From Bartonella ancashensis (GTDB lineage: Bacteria; Pseudomonadota; Alphaproteobacteria; Rhizobiales; Rhizobiaceae), in the NCBI RefSeq assembly GCF_001281405.1, contig NZ_CP010401.1, positions 1,078,001 to 1,142,000 of the forward strand: a stretch of 64,000 nucleotides of DNA, in the 5' to 3' direction. Shown piece after piece: positions 1-10,739 of the stretch (position 1 is its first letter; every line of letters starts with the position of its first letter). The notes beneath the pieces were generated by a model. The model saw only the letters and a list, made by a program, of their open reading frames with translations. It did not search any database and was not told the DNA's origin. Position numbers and translations under genes: made by a program.

Positions 1-84
1 GCTAACACAGGCTTCCATATTTTTTCCACCTATAGCGGTGATTAAAAAACCTATAAGAGGAAGAAAGACGATTACATAGTACAT
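1..84 (-). CDS. nuoL: NADH-quinone oxidoreductase subunit L (5' end only)
   Basis: Only the first 28 codons are inside the window; the gene runs off the left edge. The start ATG is the complement of 82-84 and the peptide opens MYYVIVFLPLIGFLITAIGG, a hydrophobic first helix as expected for the large proton-pumping antiporter-like subunit of complex I. It begins 6 bp after the nuoK stop, matching the usual nuoK-nuoL order. Identity rests on this position plus the short N-terminus, so it is good but not proven by the visible part alone. Confidence 0.85.
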   Translation of the reverse strand, partial: MYYVIVFLPLIGFLITAIGGKNMEACVS

Positions 85-90
85 CTTTCA

Positions 91-399
91 CTAGCCTTTC
101 ATCATATTAACATCTTCAACCGCAGTAGAACCACGATTACGAAAAAAAACAACGAGTATTGCGAGACCAATTGCTGATTCAGCAGCCGCCACTGTTAAAA
201 TAAACAAGGAAAATATCTGGCCAACAAGATCATTAAGAAATGCTGAAAATGCAACAAAATTAAAATTAACAGAAAGCAAGATAAGCTCAATCGACATGAG
301 GATAATAATTATATTTTTTCTATTAAAAAAAACCCCTAAAACACCAATTGAAAACATGATTGCAGAAACAACGAGATAATGAGCAATACCGATGGACAT
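91..399 (-). CDS. nuoK: NADH-quinone oxidoreductase subunit K
   Basis: Small inner-membrane subunit of complex I, 102 aa with three hydrophobic helices, forming part of the proton channel. The start [11 protein letters not shown] is chosen because it matches the family length; a longer frame reaches back to 435 but would overlap nuoJ and add 12 unlikely residues. Conserved features are the NRKN loop, the MSIELILL helix carrying the membrane glutamate, and the C-terminal VEDVNMMKG. It lies between nuoJ and nuoL and is surely co-transcribed with them. Confidence 0.96.
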   Translation of the reverse strand: MSIGIAHYLVVSAIMFSIGVLGVFFNRKNIIIILMSIELILLSVNFNFVAFSAFLNDLVGQIFSLFILTVAAAESAIGLAILVVFFRNRGSTAVEDVNMMKG

Positions 400-412
400 A
401 ATGATCTTTCCG

Positions 413-1033
413 CTAAACGCCTTTTCTTGATTCAACTTTTTTTAATTCGATTGTATCTTCTGGTTTCCTAGAAACCTGTGCAGAAATAGACTGTCTTTTA
501 ACACCTGATTTATGACGCAACGTCAAAACGATAGCGCCTATCATTGCAACCAATAAAATCATTCCAGCAGTCTGAAAATAAAAAATATAATCTGTATAGA
601 GAACATCACCTAATGCCTCTGTATTAGTTCGGTGTTTTATATCTGGAATTGGTTGTATGATATTACTACCCAACACGAAAGAACCGTGATGATAGACAAA
701 AACAATGACGAGCTCTACTGCAATAACGACTCCAACAAAGGCACCAATGAAAGAGTATTGCAAAGTAGCTTTTTTCGGGGAAATAAAACCAATATCAAGC
801 ATCATAACAACAAACAAAAATAATACAGCCACGGCACCAACATAGACAACGAGCAGAATGAGCCCTACAAATTCTGCACCTACAAGAAGAAACAAAGCCG
901 CTGCATTAAAAAATGCTAATATAAGAAAAAGCACCGAATGTACCGGATTACGTGCAAAAACAACAATAAGCGCACTTACCAGCATAATAAAAGAAAACAG
1001 GTAGAAAAATGCCGCCGCTAGACCTGTTAGCAT
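413..1033 (-). CDS. nuoJ: NADH-quinone oxidoreductase subunit J
   Basis: Membrane-arm subunit of complex I, 206 aa. The first ~170 residues hold five hydrophobic segments, including the strongly conserved [18 protein letters not shown] stretch; the last ~35 residues are a charged cytoplasmic tail. It sits between nuoI and nuoK. The predicted stop is only 13 bp before the chosen nuoK start, so translation is probably coupled. No anomaly seen. Confidence 0.96.
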   Translation of the reverse strand: MLTGLAAAFFYLFSFIMLVSALIVVFARNPVHSVLFLILAFFNAAALFLLVGAEFVGLILLVVYVGAVAVLFLFVVMMLDIGFISPKKATLQYSFIGAFVGVVIAVELVIVFVYHHGSFVLGSNIIQPIPDIKHRTNTEALGDVLYTDYIFYFQTAGMILLVAMIGAIVLTLRHKSGVKRQSISAQVSRKPEDTIELKKVESRKGV

Positions 1034-1127
1034 GGGCTTCCCCTTAACTAGTTAAAAGTTGGTATAAAATTTATACCAGATGTTACAATTTACCGGATAG
1101 AATCATCCGACCACTCATATAGTATAC

Positions 1128-1619
1128 CTAACGATAAGGTGCATCCATTAATATATTGCGTGCGATCTCTCTTTCCCAGCGATCCCCATTGAGCAAAAGC
1201 TTTTCTTTATCATAATAAAGCTCTTCACGTGTCTCTGTTGCAAATTCAAAATTAGGACCCTCCACAATAGCATCAACTGGACAAGCTTCTTGACAAAAAC
1301 CACAATAAATACACTTAACCATATCAATATCGTAACGAACAGTTCTACGTGTGCCGTCATTACGACGCGGCCCAGCTTCAATCGTTATAGCCTGTGCCGG
1401 ACAAATCGCTTCACATAATTTGCAAGCAATACACCGCTCTTCACCATTTGGATAACGACGCAAAGCATGCTCTCCACGAAAACGATGAGAAACAAAACCT
1501 TTTTCGTAAGGGTAGTTAATTGTAGGCTTTGGCGAAAAAAATTGACGCATTGCTAAGAAAAAAGCACTTACGAACTCTAACAGAAGAAGTGACTTTGCCG
1601 CTTGAATGAAAGTTGACAT
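1128..1619 (-). CDS. nuoI: NADH-quinone oxidoreductase subunit I (2x[4Fe-4S])
   Basis: Ferredoxin-like subunit that passes electrons through two [4Fe-4S] clusters (N6a, N6b) from NuoG toward NuoB in complex I. The 163 aa protein shows the two full CxxCxxCxxxCP motifs: C63, C66, C69, C73 and C103, C106, C109, C113. The N-terminal ~30 residues are an amphipathic membrane-facing segment. It starts 13 bp after the nuoH stop. Length and motifs match the family; nothing unusual. Confidence 0.97.
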   Translation of the reverse strand: MSTFIQAAKSLLLLEFVSAFFLAMRQFFSPKPTINYPYEKGFVSHRFRGEHALRRYPNGEERCIACKLCEAICPAQAITIEAGPRRNDGTRRTVRYDIDMVKCIYCGFCQEACPVDAIVEGPNFEFATETREELYYDKEKLLLNGDRWEREIARNILMDAPYR

Positions 1620-1632
1620 GCAAAAATTCTCC

Positions 1633-2679
1633 TCAAGAAAGACTCATATACTTTAAGATACCAGCAGTTACCACAACCATTGCAAATGAAATAGGAAGAA
1701 ATACCTTCCAACCAAGCCTCATCAGCTGATCATAGCGATAACGCGGTACAAATGCCTTAACCATAGCAAACCCAAAAAATACAAAACAAACTTTAAAAAC
1801 AAACCAAATAACACCAGGAATCCAATTAAGCCACCAAACATCTAGGAGAGGTAACCAACCACCTAAAAACAAAATAGTCGTCAACGCACACATTAAAACA
1901 ATAGCTACATACTCGCCCAAAAAAAAGAGCATGTAAGGAGTTGAAGAATACTCAACCATATGACCTGCTACAAGCTCAGATTCTGCTTCAACTAGATCAA
2001 AAGGAGGACGATTTGTTTCCGCAAGTGCAGAGATGAAAAATATCACAAACATTGGAAACAAGATTAACCAATTCCAGTCCAAAAAACTACTAAACGGCAA
2101 ACCAAGATTGGTTCCAATCCCTTTATTTTGCTCATAAACAATTGTTGAAAGATCTAACGAACCACTCACTAAAACAACTGTAACTAGAACAAAACCAATC
2201 GAAACTTCGTAAGAAACCATCTGCGCTGCTGATCTAAGCGCACCTAAAAAAGGATATTTCGAATTTGATGCCCATCCTCCCATAATCACACCATAGACCT
2301 CAAGAGACGAAATAGCTAAAACATAAAGTAAACCAACATTAATACTGGCAATTTCCCAGCCTTCATTAACTGGAATAACAGCCCAAGCCGATAATGCAAG
2401 AGTCGCAGAAATAAAAGGAGCTAATAAAAAAACACCTTTATTAGCACCTGAAGGGATAATCGGTTCCTTAACAGCAAATTTAATCAAATCCGCAAAAGAC
2501 TGCAACAACCCCCATGGACCAACAACATTTGGACCACGCCGTAACTGCACAGCTGCCCAAATTTTTCTATCTGCATAAAGAAGATAAGCAATAAAAACTA
2601 AAAGAGCAACTAACAGAAGAAGCGTCTTCCCCACTATAATCAACAATGGCAACATCCAATCTATGAAGAAACTACACAT
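1633..2679 (-). CDS. nuoH: NADH-quinone oxidoreductase subunit H
   Basis: Membrane subunit of complex I that joins the peripheral arm to the membrane arm and helps form the quinone cavity. The protein has 348 aa and about eight hydrophobic helices. Conserved landmarks are visible: [11 protein letters not shown] near the N-terminus, [10 protein letters not shown] and EAESELVAG in the middle, and [15 protein letters not shown] near the C-terminus. It sits between nuoG and nuoI, 20 bp after nuoG. No frameshift or missing motif seen. Confidence 0.97.
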   Translation of the reverse strand: MCSFFIDWMLPLLIIVGKTLLLLVALLVFIAYLLYADRKIWAAVQLRRGPNVVGPWGLLQSFADLIKFAVKEPIIPSGANKGVFLLAPFISATLALSAWAVIPVNEGWEIASINVGLLYVLAISSLEVYGVIMGGWASNSKYPFLGALRSAAQMVSYEVSIGFVLVTVVLVSGSLDLSTIVYEQNKGIGTNLGLPFSSFLDWNWLILFPMFVIFFISALAETNRPPFDLVEAESELVAGHMVEYSSTPYMLFFLGEYVAIVLMCALTTILFLGGWLPLLDVWWLNWIPGVIWFVFKVCFVFFGFAMVKAFVPRYRYDQLMRLGWKVFLPISFAMVVVTAGILKYMSLS

Positions 2680-2700
2680 GATTCTTCTCTTCCCCTAACT

Positions 2701-4770
2701 CTAATCTTCAGCTTCCACAAAACTCTTCTTCGAAAAAGCTGAACATTCAGCCATAACTGCAGAAGCACGTGCTATCGGATTTGTCATATAAAAGTCTTTA
2801 ACCACAGAAGAAAATTTCTGAAAATCTAAAGAAGGTGTTTCTAGACCAAGTTTTCTAACATCATTAATACACGAAGGTGCTATACCATCAATGAGACCAA
2901 AATGCGGGAAATCATTAAATAAATTCTGCCTCAATTGATACAACGAATCGAAAGGGAGACTTTTTCCTAAAACATTAGATAAAGCACGTAAAATAGCCCA
3001 ATCTTCCTTTGCTTCACCTGGAGCAAAACCAGCACGATTGGTCATTTGGACACGCCCCTCTGTATTAACGTAAATTCCCGACTTTTCAGTATATGCAGAT
3101 GCTGGTAAAATCACATCAGCAGCATGTGCTCCATTATCACCATGACTACCAATATAAATTATAAATTTCTTCTTTTGCTCTAAATTAACTTCATCCGCAC
3201 CAAGCAAAAACAAAACATCACAAGTTTCTAAAATATTTTTAACGCCGAGCTTAGAAACAAAACCAACATCAAACCCTCCAACAATTGAAGCTACATTGTG
3301 AAGGATAGCAAATCCATTCCATTCCTCATTCAAAGCACCAACAAGATCAGTTAGTTTTGCAAGATTCCTTAAAATAGAAAAACCTTCCTGACCGAGGAGC
3401 GCTCCTTCTCCAATGAGAATAAGCGGCTTTTTTGCTTTTTCTAATATACTAAAAAACTCACAATCTCGGTTAACAAGCTTTTGCAACGCATCCGTACCAG
3501 CTCCCAAATAAGAATATGGATAACGTAAATCAGCTTGTTCTCCAATTAACCCAATTGGGAAACCTCCTGCACGCTGGCGCTGCAAAATGCGTGCATTCAA
3601 AACGGCAGCTTCAATACGTGGATTAGACCCTACAATGAGCAAAGCATCAGCCTGTTTAATACCAGAAATAGTAGGATTAAAGATATAACTCGAACGTCCA
3701 AATTCAGGCGATAAAGCCATATCTCTTTGACGACAATCAAAAGAATCTGAACCTAATGAAATTAGTAATTTCTTAAGTGCATACATTTCCTCGACAGAGG
3801 CCAAATCTCCAGCAATAGCACCAATTTTTTTCGCTGATACCTCAGACACAACATCCTTAATCTTTTCGAAAGCTTCTGACCAGCTCACAGGATGAAGCTT
3901 TCCATCTTTGCGAAGATAAGGCCTATCAAGCCGTTGTGTACGCAGCCCATCCCAAACAAAGCGTGTCTTATCAGAAATCCACTCTTCATTTACACTTTCG
4001 TTAACACGTGGAACAATACGCATAACTTCACGACCACGGCTATCAACGCGAATGGCGCTGCCAAGTGCATCCATCACATCGATAGATTCCGTTTTAATTA
4101 ACTCCCACGGACGGGCGTGGAACGCATATGGCTTTGAAGTCAATGCTCCTACCGGACAAAGATCAATAATATTTCCTTGCAACTCAGACGTCATCGCCTT
4201 TTGAAGATAAGTTGTAATTTCAGCGTCTTCACCACGACCAATTAAACCAAGCTCGGAAATACCCGCAATTTCTGTTGTAAAACGAACACAGCGAGTACAA
4301 TGAATACAGCGTGTCATAACCGTTTTAACAAGAGGTCCTATGTACTTATCTTCTACAGCACGTTTATTTTCTGTATAACGAGAACAATCACGACCATAAA
4401 GCATTGCCTGATCTTGTAGATCGCATTCTCCACCTTGATCGCACACAGGGCAATCTAATGGATGATTAATAAGAAGGAACTCCATAACACCTTTACGAGC
4501 CTTCTTAACCATATCTGTATTGGTAAATATTTCAGGAACTTCACCGTTGGGCCCTAATCGTAAATCACGAACCCCTATCGCACAAGATGGTTGAGGTTTT
4601 GGAGGACCTCCCTTAACTTCAACCAAACACATGCGACAATTCCCTGCAATTGACAAACATTCATGAAAACAAAACCGCGGTACCTCAGTACCCGCAGCTT
4701 CAGCAGCCTGAAGCAACGTGTAGTAATCAGGAACTTCAATCTCTTTGCCATCAACTTTGATATTTATCAT
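2701..4770 (-). CDS. nuoG: NADH-quinone oxidoreductase subunit G
   Basis: Largest peripheral subunit of complex I (689 aa), holding several Fe-S clusters. The N-terminal ferredoxin domain has the [2Fe-2S] ligands C34, C45, C48, C63. The His-Cys cluster uses H103, C107, C110, C116, and the next [4Fe-4S] uses C155, C158, C161, C205 (in IIDLCPVGAL). The rest is the molybdopterin-oxidoreductase-like domain, which binds no cofactor in this family. It lies 61 bp downstream of nuoF. Ligands and length are as expected. Confidence 0.97.
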   Translation of the reverse strand: MINIKVDGKEIEVPDYYTLLQAAEAAGTEVPRFCFHECLSIAGNCRMCLVEVKGGPPKPQPSCAIGVRDLRLGPNGEVPEIFTNTDMVKKARKGVMEFLLINHPLDCPVCDQGGECDLQDQAMLYGRDCSRYTENKRAVEDKYIGPLVKTVMTRCIHCTRCVRFTTEIAGISELGLIGRGEDAEITTYLQKAMTSELQGNIIDLCPVGALTSKPYAFHARPWELIKTESIDVMDALGSAIRVDSRGREVMRIVPRVNESVNEEWISDKTRFVWDGLRTQRLDRPYLRKDGKLHPVSWSEAFEKIKDVVSEVSAKKIGAIAGDLASVEEMYALKKLLISLGSDSFDCRQRDMALSPEFGRSSYIFNPTISGIKQADALLIVGSNPRIEAAVLNARILQRQRAGGFPIGLIGEQADLRYPYSYLGAGTDALQKLVNRDCEFFSILEKAKKPLILIGEGALLGQEGFSILRNLAKLTDLVGALNEEWNGFAILHNVASIVGGFDVGFVSKLGVKNILETCDVLFLLGADEVNLEQKKKFIIYIGSHGDNGAHAADVILPASAYTEKSGIYVNTEGRVQMTNRAGFAPGEAKEDWAILRALSNVLGKSLPFDSLYQLRQNLFNDFPHFGLIDGIAPSCINDVRKLGLETPSLDFQKFSSVVKDFYMTNPIARASAVMAECSAFSKKSFVEAED

Positions 4771-4831
4771 TACTAACCCAGTCCGCAGACAATTTATCTG
4801 AACTTTTTCTAATCATTCACAATAAAAAATT

Positions 4832-6139
4832 TTATCCAATTACTTCTGAAACAACGCCTTTGTTTTGAACCGCATTATGTGTATATGCATCAATTCTTTT
4901 CTCTATTTCTGAACGAAAATTGCGTATTAATCCCTGCACGGGCCAAGCCGCTGCATCACCAAGCGCACAAATAGTATGCCCTTCTACTTGCTTAGAAACT
5001 TCAAACAAAAGGTCAATTTCTCGCTTTTGCGCCCTTCCCTCAACCATGCGTCCTAAAAGACGCATCATCCAACCAGTACCTTCACGACACGGGGTACATT
5101 GCCCGCAACTTTCATGCTTAAAAAAAGCTGCTATACGCCAAATTGCCCTAATAATGTCGGTTGATTTATCCATAACAATTGCGCCACCTGTACCGAAAGA
5201 TGAACCGACATCACGCATCCCATCAAAATCCATCAATGCGTCCATCATATCTTCACCACGAACAACTGGACAAGACGCCCCACCAGGAATAACTGCTAAA
5301 AGATTGTCCCACCCTCCTCGAATACCTCCTGCATATTTCTCAATCAATTCACGAAAAGAAATACCTAGAGACTCTTCAAACGTACAAGGCGTATTGACAT
5401 GGCCAGAAATCATAAACAGTTTTGTGCCAGTATTATTTTGACGACCAATTGATGAAAACCACGATGCCCCCCGACGCAAAATGGTTGGAACAACTGCTAT
5501 AGATTCCACATTATTAACCGTTGTTGGACAACCGTAAAGTCCCACATTAGCTGGAAATGGTGGTTTAAGTCGAGGTTGTCCTTTTTTTCCTTCAAGACTT
5601 TCAAGAAGAGCTGTTTCCTCACCACAAATATAAGCACCAGCACCATGATGAACAATTATATCACAAGCGTGCCCATATTTGGTCTTTTTTCCCAATAATC
5701 CTGCGTCATAACACTCATCAATTGCCGCTTGTAATCTTTCGCGCTCACGAATGTACTCACCACGAACATAAATGAAAGCAACATTTGCTCCTATTGCAAA
5801 AGTAGCAAGAACGCAGCCCTCAATCAAAGTATGAGGCTCATGCCTTAAAATATCACGATCTTTGCAGGTTCCAGGTTCTGATTCATCTGCATTAACAACC
5901 AAATAATGTGGTCGACCATCATTGCATTTAGGCATAAACGACCACTTCATTCCCGTAGAAAAACCTGCACCACCACGACCACGCAGGCCTGAAGCTTTCA
6001 CTTCATCAATAATCCAGTCACGACCCTTTGCAATAATTTCTCCAGTACCATCCCAATGCCCACGCAACACCGCAGCTTTCAAAGATCTATCTTCAAAGCC
6101 ATAAATGTTGGTGAAAATGCGATCTATATTAGCCAGCAT
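4832..6139 (-). CDS. nuoF: NADH-quinone oxidoreductase subunit F (NADH/FMN binding)
   Basis: NADH-oxidising subunit of complex I; it binds FMN and the N3 [4Fe-4S] cluster. In the 435 aa sequence I see the glycine-rich NADH/FMN segment [16 protein letters not shown], the NADESEPGT flavin motif, and the cluster ligands C345, C348, C351 (CGQCTPC) and C391 (GHTICALGD). It is separated from nuoE by a 125 bp spacer, the longest inside this operon. Typical family length. Confidence 0.97.
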   Translation of the reverse strand: MLANIDRIFTNIYGFEDRSLKAAVLRGHWDGTGEIIAKGRDWIIDEVKASGLRGRGGAGFSTGMKWSFMPKCNDGRPHYLVVNADESEPGTCKDRDILRHEPHTLIEGCVLATFAIGANVAFIYVRGEYIRERERLQAAIDECYDAGLLGKKTKYGHACDIIVHHGAGAYICGEETALLESLEGKKGQPRLKPPFPANVGLYGCPTTVNNVESIAVVPTILRRGASWFSSIGRQNNTGTKLFMISGHVNTPCTFEESLGISFRELIEKYAGGIRGGWDNLLAVIPGGASCPVVRGEDMMDALMDFDGMRDVGSSFGTGGAIVMDKSTDIIRAIWRIAAFFKHESCGQCTPCREGTGWMMRLLGRMVEGRAQKREIDLLFEVSKQVEGHTICALGDAAAWPVQGLIRNFRSEIEKRIDAYTHNAVQNKGVVSEVIG

Positions 6140-6264
6140 ACCCCACCATTTCCTTGTATGAACACATCTTAAGCATTTTTCTTAACAACCCTCAAACATC
6201 CCTGCAAGTCCACCAAGGAATCTTAACGATGGATAATATAATTCCCTACACAGCAAAAAACCAC

Positions 6265-6936
6265 TCATTCTGAATTTGCTCCCTTGCTTTTTTTCTTAGA
6301 CTTTGAAGAGGCCTCTTTCCTCTTTTCTACAGAAACCAAAGAAATCGAACCACTAATAGCCTCTGATGATCTACGCCCATTTTGTGGCCCTACAGCCATA
6401 TTAAGGCCCTTGCCTTCCTTAAACGCATCAATAATTTCTTCAAGACGCCCTGCCGTAAGATCCTCATAAGTATCCTTAAAAATCATAATCATAGGAGCAT
6501 TCACACAGGCACCAAGACACTCTACCTCTTCCCATGATAAAGTTCCATCCTCATTAGTCGTAAAAGGCTCATGATGAATTTTTTCTCTGCAAACTCTGAT
6601 TAATTCATCAGAACCACGCAACATACAAGGAGTTGTACCACAAACCTGAATGTGCGCTTTTGTACCAACCGGCTTTAACTGAAATTGAGTATAAAAAGTT
6701 GCAACCTCTAAAACACGAATATAAGCCATAGAAAGCATCTGAGCGACATGTTCAATCGCAGCGCGCGTTACCCACCCTTCTTGCTCTTGAGCGCGCATTA
6801 ATAAAGGAATAACCGCTGATTGCTCACGACCTACAGGATACTTTGCTATAGTATTCTTTGCCCATAACTGATTTTCTTTTGTAAATGAAAATGTTACTGG
6901 CTGATGAATATCATCAGCAAGACGACGCACAGACAT
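6265..6936 (-). CDS. nuoE: NADH-quinone oxidoreductase subunit E ([2Fe-2S])
   Basis: Thioredoxin-fold subunit of complex I carrying the off-path [2Fe-2S] cluster N1a, next to NuoF. The four ligands are visible as C99, C104, C140 and C144. At 223 aa it is longer than the compact ~160-170 aa bacterial forms because of a C-terminal tail (about residues 180-223) rich in Ser, Lys and Glu, a feature I also associate with alphaproteobacterial NuoE. Its ATG overlaps the nuoD stop by one base (TGATG), so the two are translationally coupled. Confidence 0.96.
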   Translation of the reverse strand: MSVRRLADDIHQPVTFSFTKENQLWAKNTIAKYPVGREQSAVIPLLMRAQEQEGWVTRAAIEHVAQMLSMAYIRVLEVATFYTQFQLKPVGTKAHIQVCGTTPCMLRGSDELIRVCREKIHHEPFTTNEDGTLSWEEVECLGACVNAPMIMIFKDTYEDLTAGRLEEIIDAFKEGKGLNMAVGPQNGRRSSEAISGSISLVSVEKRKEASSKSKKKSKGANSE

Positions 6937-8126
6937 CAGCGATCAACCTCTCCAAAAACAATATCAATAGAACCCAAAATAGCCGTTGCATCAGCTAACA
7001 TATGACCTCGAGTTAAAAAATCCATGGCCTGAAGATGAGCAAAACCTGGAGCGCGCAGTTTAACACGATAAGGCTTATTCGTTCCATCGGAAATCAAATA
7101 AATACCAAACTCACCCTTTGGAGCCTCCACAGCAACATAAACCTCACCTGGAGGAGTATGGAAACCTTCTGTATAAAGTTTAAAATGATGGATAAGTGCC
7201 TCCATTGAATTTTTCATCTCACCACGCTTTGGCGGCACAACCTTTCGATCCAGACTCGAAACAGGCCCACTCCTTTCTGTACTGAGTAGACGATCCACAC
7301 ATTGACGCATGATTCGCGTTGATTGACGCATTTCTTCCATACGAATGAGGTAACGATCATAGCAATCGCTATTTTTACCAATGGGAATATCAAATTCCAT
7401 TTCATCATAGCATTCATAAGGCTGACTCTTGCGCAAATCCCACGCTACACCGGCTCCACGAATCATCACACCAGAAAAACCACGGGCCCAAGCCTCATCG
7501 ATACTCACTACACCGATATCAACATTTCGCTGTTTAAAAATACGATTTGGCGTTATAAGCGCATCAAGTTTATCAAGCGCAACAAGAAATGGATCAATGA
7601 AGTTACCAATATCTTCAATTAGCGATTCCGGCAAATCTTGATGCACTCCACCAGGTCTAAAATAATTTGCATGGAGACGCGCTCCACAAGCACGCTCATA
7701 AAAAACCATCAATTTTTCTCGTTGCTCAAACCCCCAAAGCGGAGGCGTTAAAGCACCAACATCCATTGCCTGAGTCGTTACATTAAGCAAATGATTGAGA
7801 ATACGGCCAATTTCAGAAAACAGCACACGAATTAACTGTCCCCTTTTAGGAACTTCAACAGCCAATAATTTTTCAATAGCAAGAACAAAAGCATGTTCCT
7901 GATTCATCGGAGCAACATAATCTAGACGATCAAGGTATGGACACGCTTGAAGGTAAGTTTTTGTCTCCATGAGTTTTTCGGTACCACGATGCAACAACCC
8001 AATATGCGGATCAACACGTTCAACAACCTCACCATCCAACTCAAGAACCATACGCAAAACACCATGCGCAGCAGGATGTTGCGGTCCAAAATTGATATTA
8101 AAATTTCGAACGTTGACTTCAGCCAC
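6936..8126 (-). CDS. nuoD: NADH-quinone oxidoreductase subunit D
   Basis: 49-kDa-type subunit of complex I that forms the quinone-binding pocket with NuoB. The 396 aa sequence carries [37 protein letters not shown] and the C-terminal DIVFGEVDR, all hallmarks of the family. NuoC and NuoD are separate genes here, unlike the fused nuoCD of enterobacteria. The stop overlaps the nuoE start by one base. Confidence 0.98.
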   Translation of the reverse strand: MAEVNVRNFNINFGPQHPAAHGVLRMVLELDGEVVERVDPHIGLLHRGTEKLMETKTYLQACPYLDRLDYVAPMNQEHAFVLAIEKLLAVEVPKRGQLIRVLFSEIGRILNHLLNVTTQAMDVGALTPPLWGFEQREKLMVFYERACGARLHANYFRPGGVHQDLPESLIEDIGNFIDPFLVALDKLDALITPNRIFKQRNVDIGVVSIDEAWARGFSGVMIRGAGVAWDLRKSQPYECYDEMEFDIPIGKNSDCYDRYLIRMEEMRQSTRIMRQCVDRLLSTERSGPVSSLDRKVVPPKRGEMKNSMEALIHHFKLYTEGFHTPPGEVYVAVEAPKGEFGIYLISDGTNKPYRVKLRAPGFAHLQAMDFLTRGHMLADATAILGSIDIVFGEVDR

Positions 8127-8273
8127 GATAAACCCCTTGCTCTTTCAAAAAAAACTCAAGGAAAACATGAAGAAAAGTTTTTATACTATGTCTCAATTTC
8201 CTCTACCTTACGCAAAATTCGCCATTTCCTTAAGAAGGCTTGACAAGTTTTATACTTATCCACAAACAACAAA

Positions 8274-8885
8274 TCATTTTTCTCTACTTTCCTTTTTACT
8301 TTCTGGAAAACTATGTTCTGGACCTTCCCAAGGTGAAAGAAAATCAAAATGACGCATTTCTTGGCGCAAAACAACAGGCTCATAAATTACTCGTTTTGCT
8401 TCATTATCATAACGACACTCAACAAACCCCGTTACAGGAAAATCTTTACGCAGAGGATGCCCTTCAAACCCATAATCAGTTAAGATGCGCCTCAAATCTG
8501 GATGACCAGAAAATAGGATACCATACATATCGTACGCCTCACGCTCATACCATTCTGCTCCAGAAAAAACAGAACAGGCAGAAGCAACAGGTGTGCTTTC
8601 ATCAGTACGCACCTTGACACGAATCCGTAAATTTTGAGAGGGTGATAGCAACTGGTAAGAAACGTCAAAACGCTTATCACGAGAAGGATAATCGACACCG
8701 CTAATGTCTGTGATGTTGATAAACTGGCAATCAGGATCATCACGCAGAAATGTCAAAACATCGAGAATAGCATCCAGGCGTGACACTAATGTCAACTCAC
8801 CAAAAGCCAGCACACTTTCCTCTAGCTTATCTCCTAATTTATCGTCTAAATAAGCTGCCAAATCGACTAATGTTTTAGTTACCAT
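8274..8885 (-). CDS. nuoC: NADH-quinone oxidoreductase subunit C
   Basis: 30-kDa-type peripheral subunit of complex I (203 aa). The start [15 protein letters not shown] at 8885 is preferred over an upstream in-frame ATG at 8981, because that longer form would run 85 bp into nuoB. Conserved C-terminal segments include [10 protein letters not shown](L)[11 protein letters not shown] and [11 protein letters not shown] 147 bp spacer follows before nuoD. Confidence 0.96.
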   Translation of the reverse strand: MVTKTLVDLAAYLDDKLGDKLEESVLAFGELTLVSRLDAILDVLTFLRDDPDCQFINITDISGVDYPSRDKRFDVSYQLLSPSQNLRIRVKVRTDESTPVASACSVFSGAEWYEREAYDMYGILFSGHPDLRRILTDYGFEGHPLRKDFPVTGFVECRYDNEAKRVIYEPVVLRQEMRHFDFLSPWEGPEHSFPESKKESREK

Positions 8886-8896
8886 GATTTTACCTA

Positions 8897-9478
8897 TTAT
8901 CGCTCTATAGAACCGGTACGACGGATTTTTTTCTGTAAAAGCAATATGGCATACAACAAAGCCTCTGCAGTCGGAGGACAACCCGGAACATAAATATCCA
9001 CTGGCACTATACGATCACATCCACGAACAACTGAATAGGAATAATGATAATACCCACCACCATTTGCACAAGAGCCCATAGAAATAACGTAACGCGGTTC
9101 AGGCATTTGATCATAAACTTTGCGTAAAGCAGGAGCCATTTTATTAGTTAAAGTTCCAGCAACCACCATAACATCTGACTGGCGAGGTGAGGCACGTGGT
9201 GCATACCCAAAACGCTCGTTATCATAATGAGGCATAGAGCACTGCATCATTTCAACAGCGCAGCAAGCGAGACCAAAACTCATCCACATCAACGACCCCG
9301 TACGCGCCCATGTCACCAGAGCATCAACTGATGTAAGCAAAAAACCTTTATCAGATAACTCGCTATTTATATCTTGAAAAAATTTATCATTCGAAGAAAC
9401 AAGATCACCTGTATTCGGCTCAATGACTCCTTTTTGTTGTGGAGCAACAATTGTTGAATTATTAAATATCAATCCCAT
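8897..9478 (-). CDS. nuoB: NADH-quinone oxidoreductase subunit B (N2 cluster)
   Basis: PSST-type subunit of complex I that holds the terminal [4Fe-4S] cluster N2 and donates electrons to quinone. The 193 aa sequence shows the tandem cysteines in [11 protein letters not shown], the third in [10 protein letters not shown] and the fourth in [11 protein letters not shown]. The reading frame overlaps the end of nuoA by 10 bp, so translation is coupled. Length and motifs are standard. Confidence 0.97.
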   Translation of the reverse strand: MGLIFNNSTIVAPQQKGVIEPNTGDLVSSNDKFFQDINSELSDKGFLLTSVDALVTWARTGSLMWMSFGLACCAVEMMQCSMPHYDNERFGYAPRASPRQSDVMVVAGTLTNKMAPALRKVYDQMPEPRYVISMGSCANGGGYYHYSYSVVRGCDRIVPVDIYVPGCPPTAEALLYAILLLQKKIRRTGSIER

Positions 9479-9834
9479 TCAAGAGCCCCCTTCTTCCATT
9501 CATATATAAATCCGATCATTAAAACAGCCAAAAAGACAATCATCGACCAAAAACCAAGCATACTTAAAGAATGAAACGAAACAGCCCACGGAAAAAGGAA
9601 AGCAACCTCAAGATCGAAGATGATAAACAAAATCGAAACGAGATAGAATCGAACATCAAATTTCATACGCGCATCGCTAAATGAGTTGAACCCACACTCA
9701 TAAGCTGACAATTTTTCAGGATCAGGAGCACGATAGGCTACAGCATAAGGAATCACCAAAAGTGACCCCGCAATAATCGCTGAAATAACAATAAAAATTA
9801 ACACCGGCAAATAAGAGCTCAGCAAATGAGTCAT
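9469..9834 (-). CDS. nuoA: NADH-quinone oxidoreductase subunit A
   Basis: First gene of the complex I operon; 121 aa with three hydrophobic helices. The conserved loop YECGFNSF and the segment [23 protein letters not shown] are clear. The start [12 protein letters not shown] at 9834 fits the family; an in-frame ATG at 9864 would add ten polar residues. The operon promoter must lie in the 9835-10120 spacer, but I could not fix it by eye. Confidence 0.96.
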   Translation of the reverse strand: MTHLLSSYLPVLIFIVISAIIAGSLLVIPYAVAYRAPDPEKLSAYECGFNSFSDARMKFDVRFYLVSILFIIFDLEVAFLFPWAVSFHSLSMLGFWSMIVFLAVLMIGFIYEWKKGALEWD

Positions 9835-9908
9835 GATCCTTTTTGCCTCAGCGAGGCACCTCAATTAACCTAACCATCTGATATTTAATAAATATAGGAA
9901 GCGTAACA

Positions 9909-10007
9909 CTACTCCGCTAATTCTGCTCGTACTGCTTCAAGGGCACGCCGTGCAACATTTCTATTTACACTAAGTATCGCAGAGTAAGGAAAGACGCAAG
10001 CCCTCAT
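9909..10007 (-). other. possible small ORF or 3' remnant of a lost gene
   Basis: A 32-codon frame upstream of nuoA opens MRACVFPYSAILSVNRN and ends with an amphipathic helix, VARRALEAVRAELAE, before TAG. The GC-richer, Ala/Arg/Glu-rich ending looks more protein-like than its surroundings and resembles the C-terminus of a larger alphaproteobacterial protein. No homologue is recognised. It may be a short leader-like gene, the surviving 3' end of a decayed gene, or chance. Everything else in the 9835-10120 spacer is featureless to me. Confidence 0.25.
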
Positions 10008-10120
10008 CCTACAAATATCTCTTAACTCTTAAAAAAAGAAGATTCAATCTACAGAGAACACCACCGCCCACATTCATGCGCCTACAATCCAAAAATGCTT
10101 ACATCGGTGAAAATTTGAAA

Positions 10121-10197
10121 TGGCGCGAGTGACGGGGCTCGAACCCGCGACCTCCGGCGTGACAGGCCAGCACTCTAACCAACTGAGCTACACCCGC
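10121..10197 (-). tRNA. tRNA-Asp (GUC)
   Basis: A 77-nt cloverleaf on the minus strand with CCA encoded (complement of 10121-10123). The anticodon loop CTGTCAC gives GUC. The acceptor stem GCGGGTG pairs with CACTCGC including one G-U, and the T-arm GCGGG-TTCGAGC-CCCGT is intact. Confidence 0.95.
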
Positions 10198-10407
10198 GCA
10201 TCTTTCAAACCAATTTAATTGGTGTAAGTGGTCCTGTTAAGGTGTTCATTCGTTTCTGTCAAGCGTGATACAGTATTTTTTTATTCAAAAAAATTAGTTA
10301 CAAAAATAAAAATACTTCGTTGGCCAAAAAATTAAGTAGGTGACATCTTTATTCTTGCGTTTAGAGGAAAATTTCCTTAAATAACTCCCATCCAGTTAGT
10401 GTTAACT

Positions 10408-10483
10408 GGGCGATTAGCTCAGCTGGTAGAGCGCCTCGTTTACACCGAGGATGTCGGGAGTTCGAGTCTCTCATCGCCCACCA
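10408..10483 (+). tRNA. tRNA-Val (UAC)
   Basis: A 76-nt cloverleaf starting GGGCGATTAGCTCAG and ending with an encoded CCA. The anticodon stem-loop CTCGTTTACACCGAG gives UAC. The acceptor stem GGGCGAT/ATCGCCC is perfect. Confidence 0.95.
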
Positions 10484-10564
10484 TTTTGTTATCTCGCTGA
10501 TCGTTTGGGAAGGGGATTTTGAAGGGGGAGTCTGCTTTTCAATCGTTTGGGTTCCTCAGTTGCC

Positions 10565-10590
10565 AATGTCTGCATTAAATGTCTGCATTA
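10565..10590 (+). repeat. perfect 13-bp tandem repeat (2 copies)
   Basis: The unit AATGTCTGCATTA occurs twice head to tail, 82 bp after tRNA-Val. It lies in the 256 bp gap before the lemA-like gene, where I see no other gene. It could be a chance duplication or a scar of integration next to the tRNA; there is no integrase nearby. Confidence 0.6.
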
Positions 10591-10739
10591 ACTGAAGAAT
10601 AGGTTTGATGAATATCTAAACAAACCTAAAATTTCCAGTTTCCAAAATCATCAAAGATAAGGCAGATAACCTTCTTTAAATTTTGTTTTCTTTTTTTATT
10701 TTCATAAAATTAATGATAAAGAGATCTCGGAGATGTTTT

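Noticed and set aside
4920..5441. 173-codon plus-strand ORF
   Set aside because: Antisense to nuoF codons; no family likeness, Pro/Ser-rich shadow sequence.
7947..8352. Overlapping plus-strand ORFs at the nuoC-nuoD junction
   Set aside because: Antisense to conserved nuoD and nuoC sequence and to their 147 bp spacer; no ribosome binding site.
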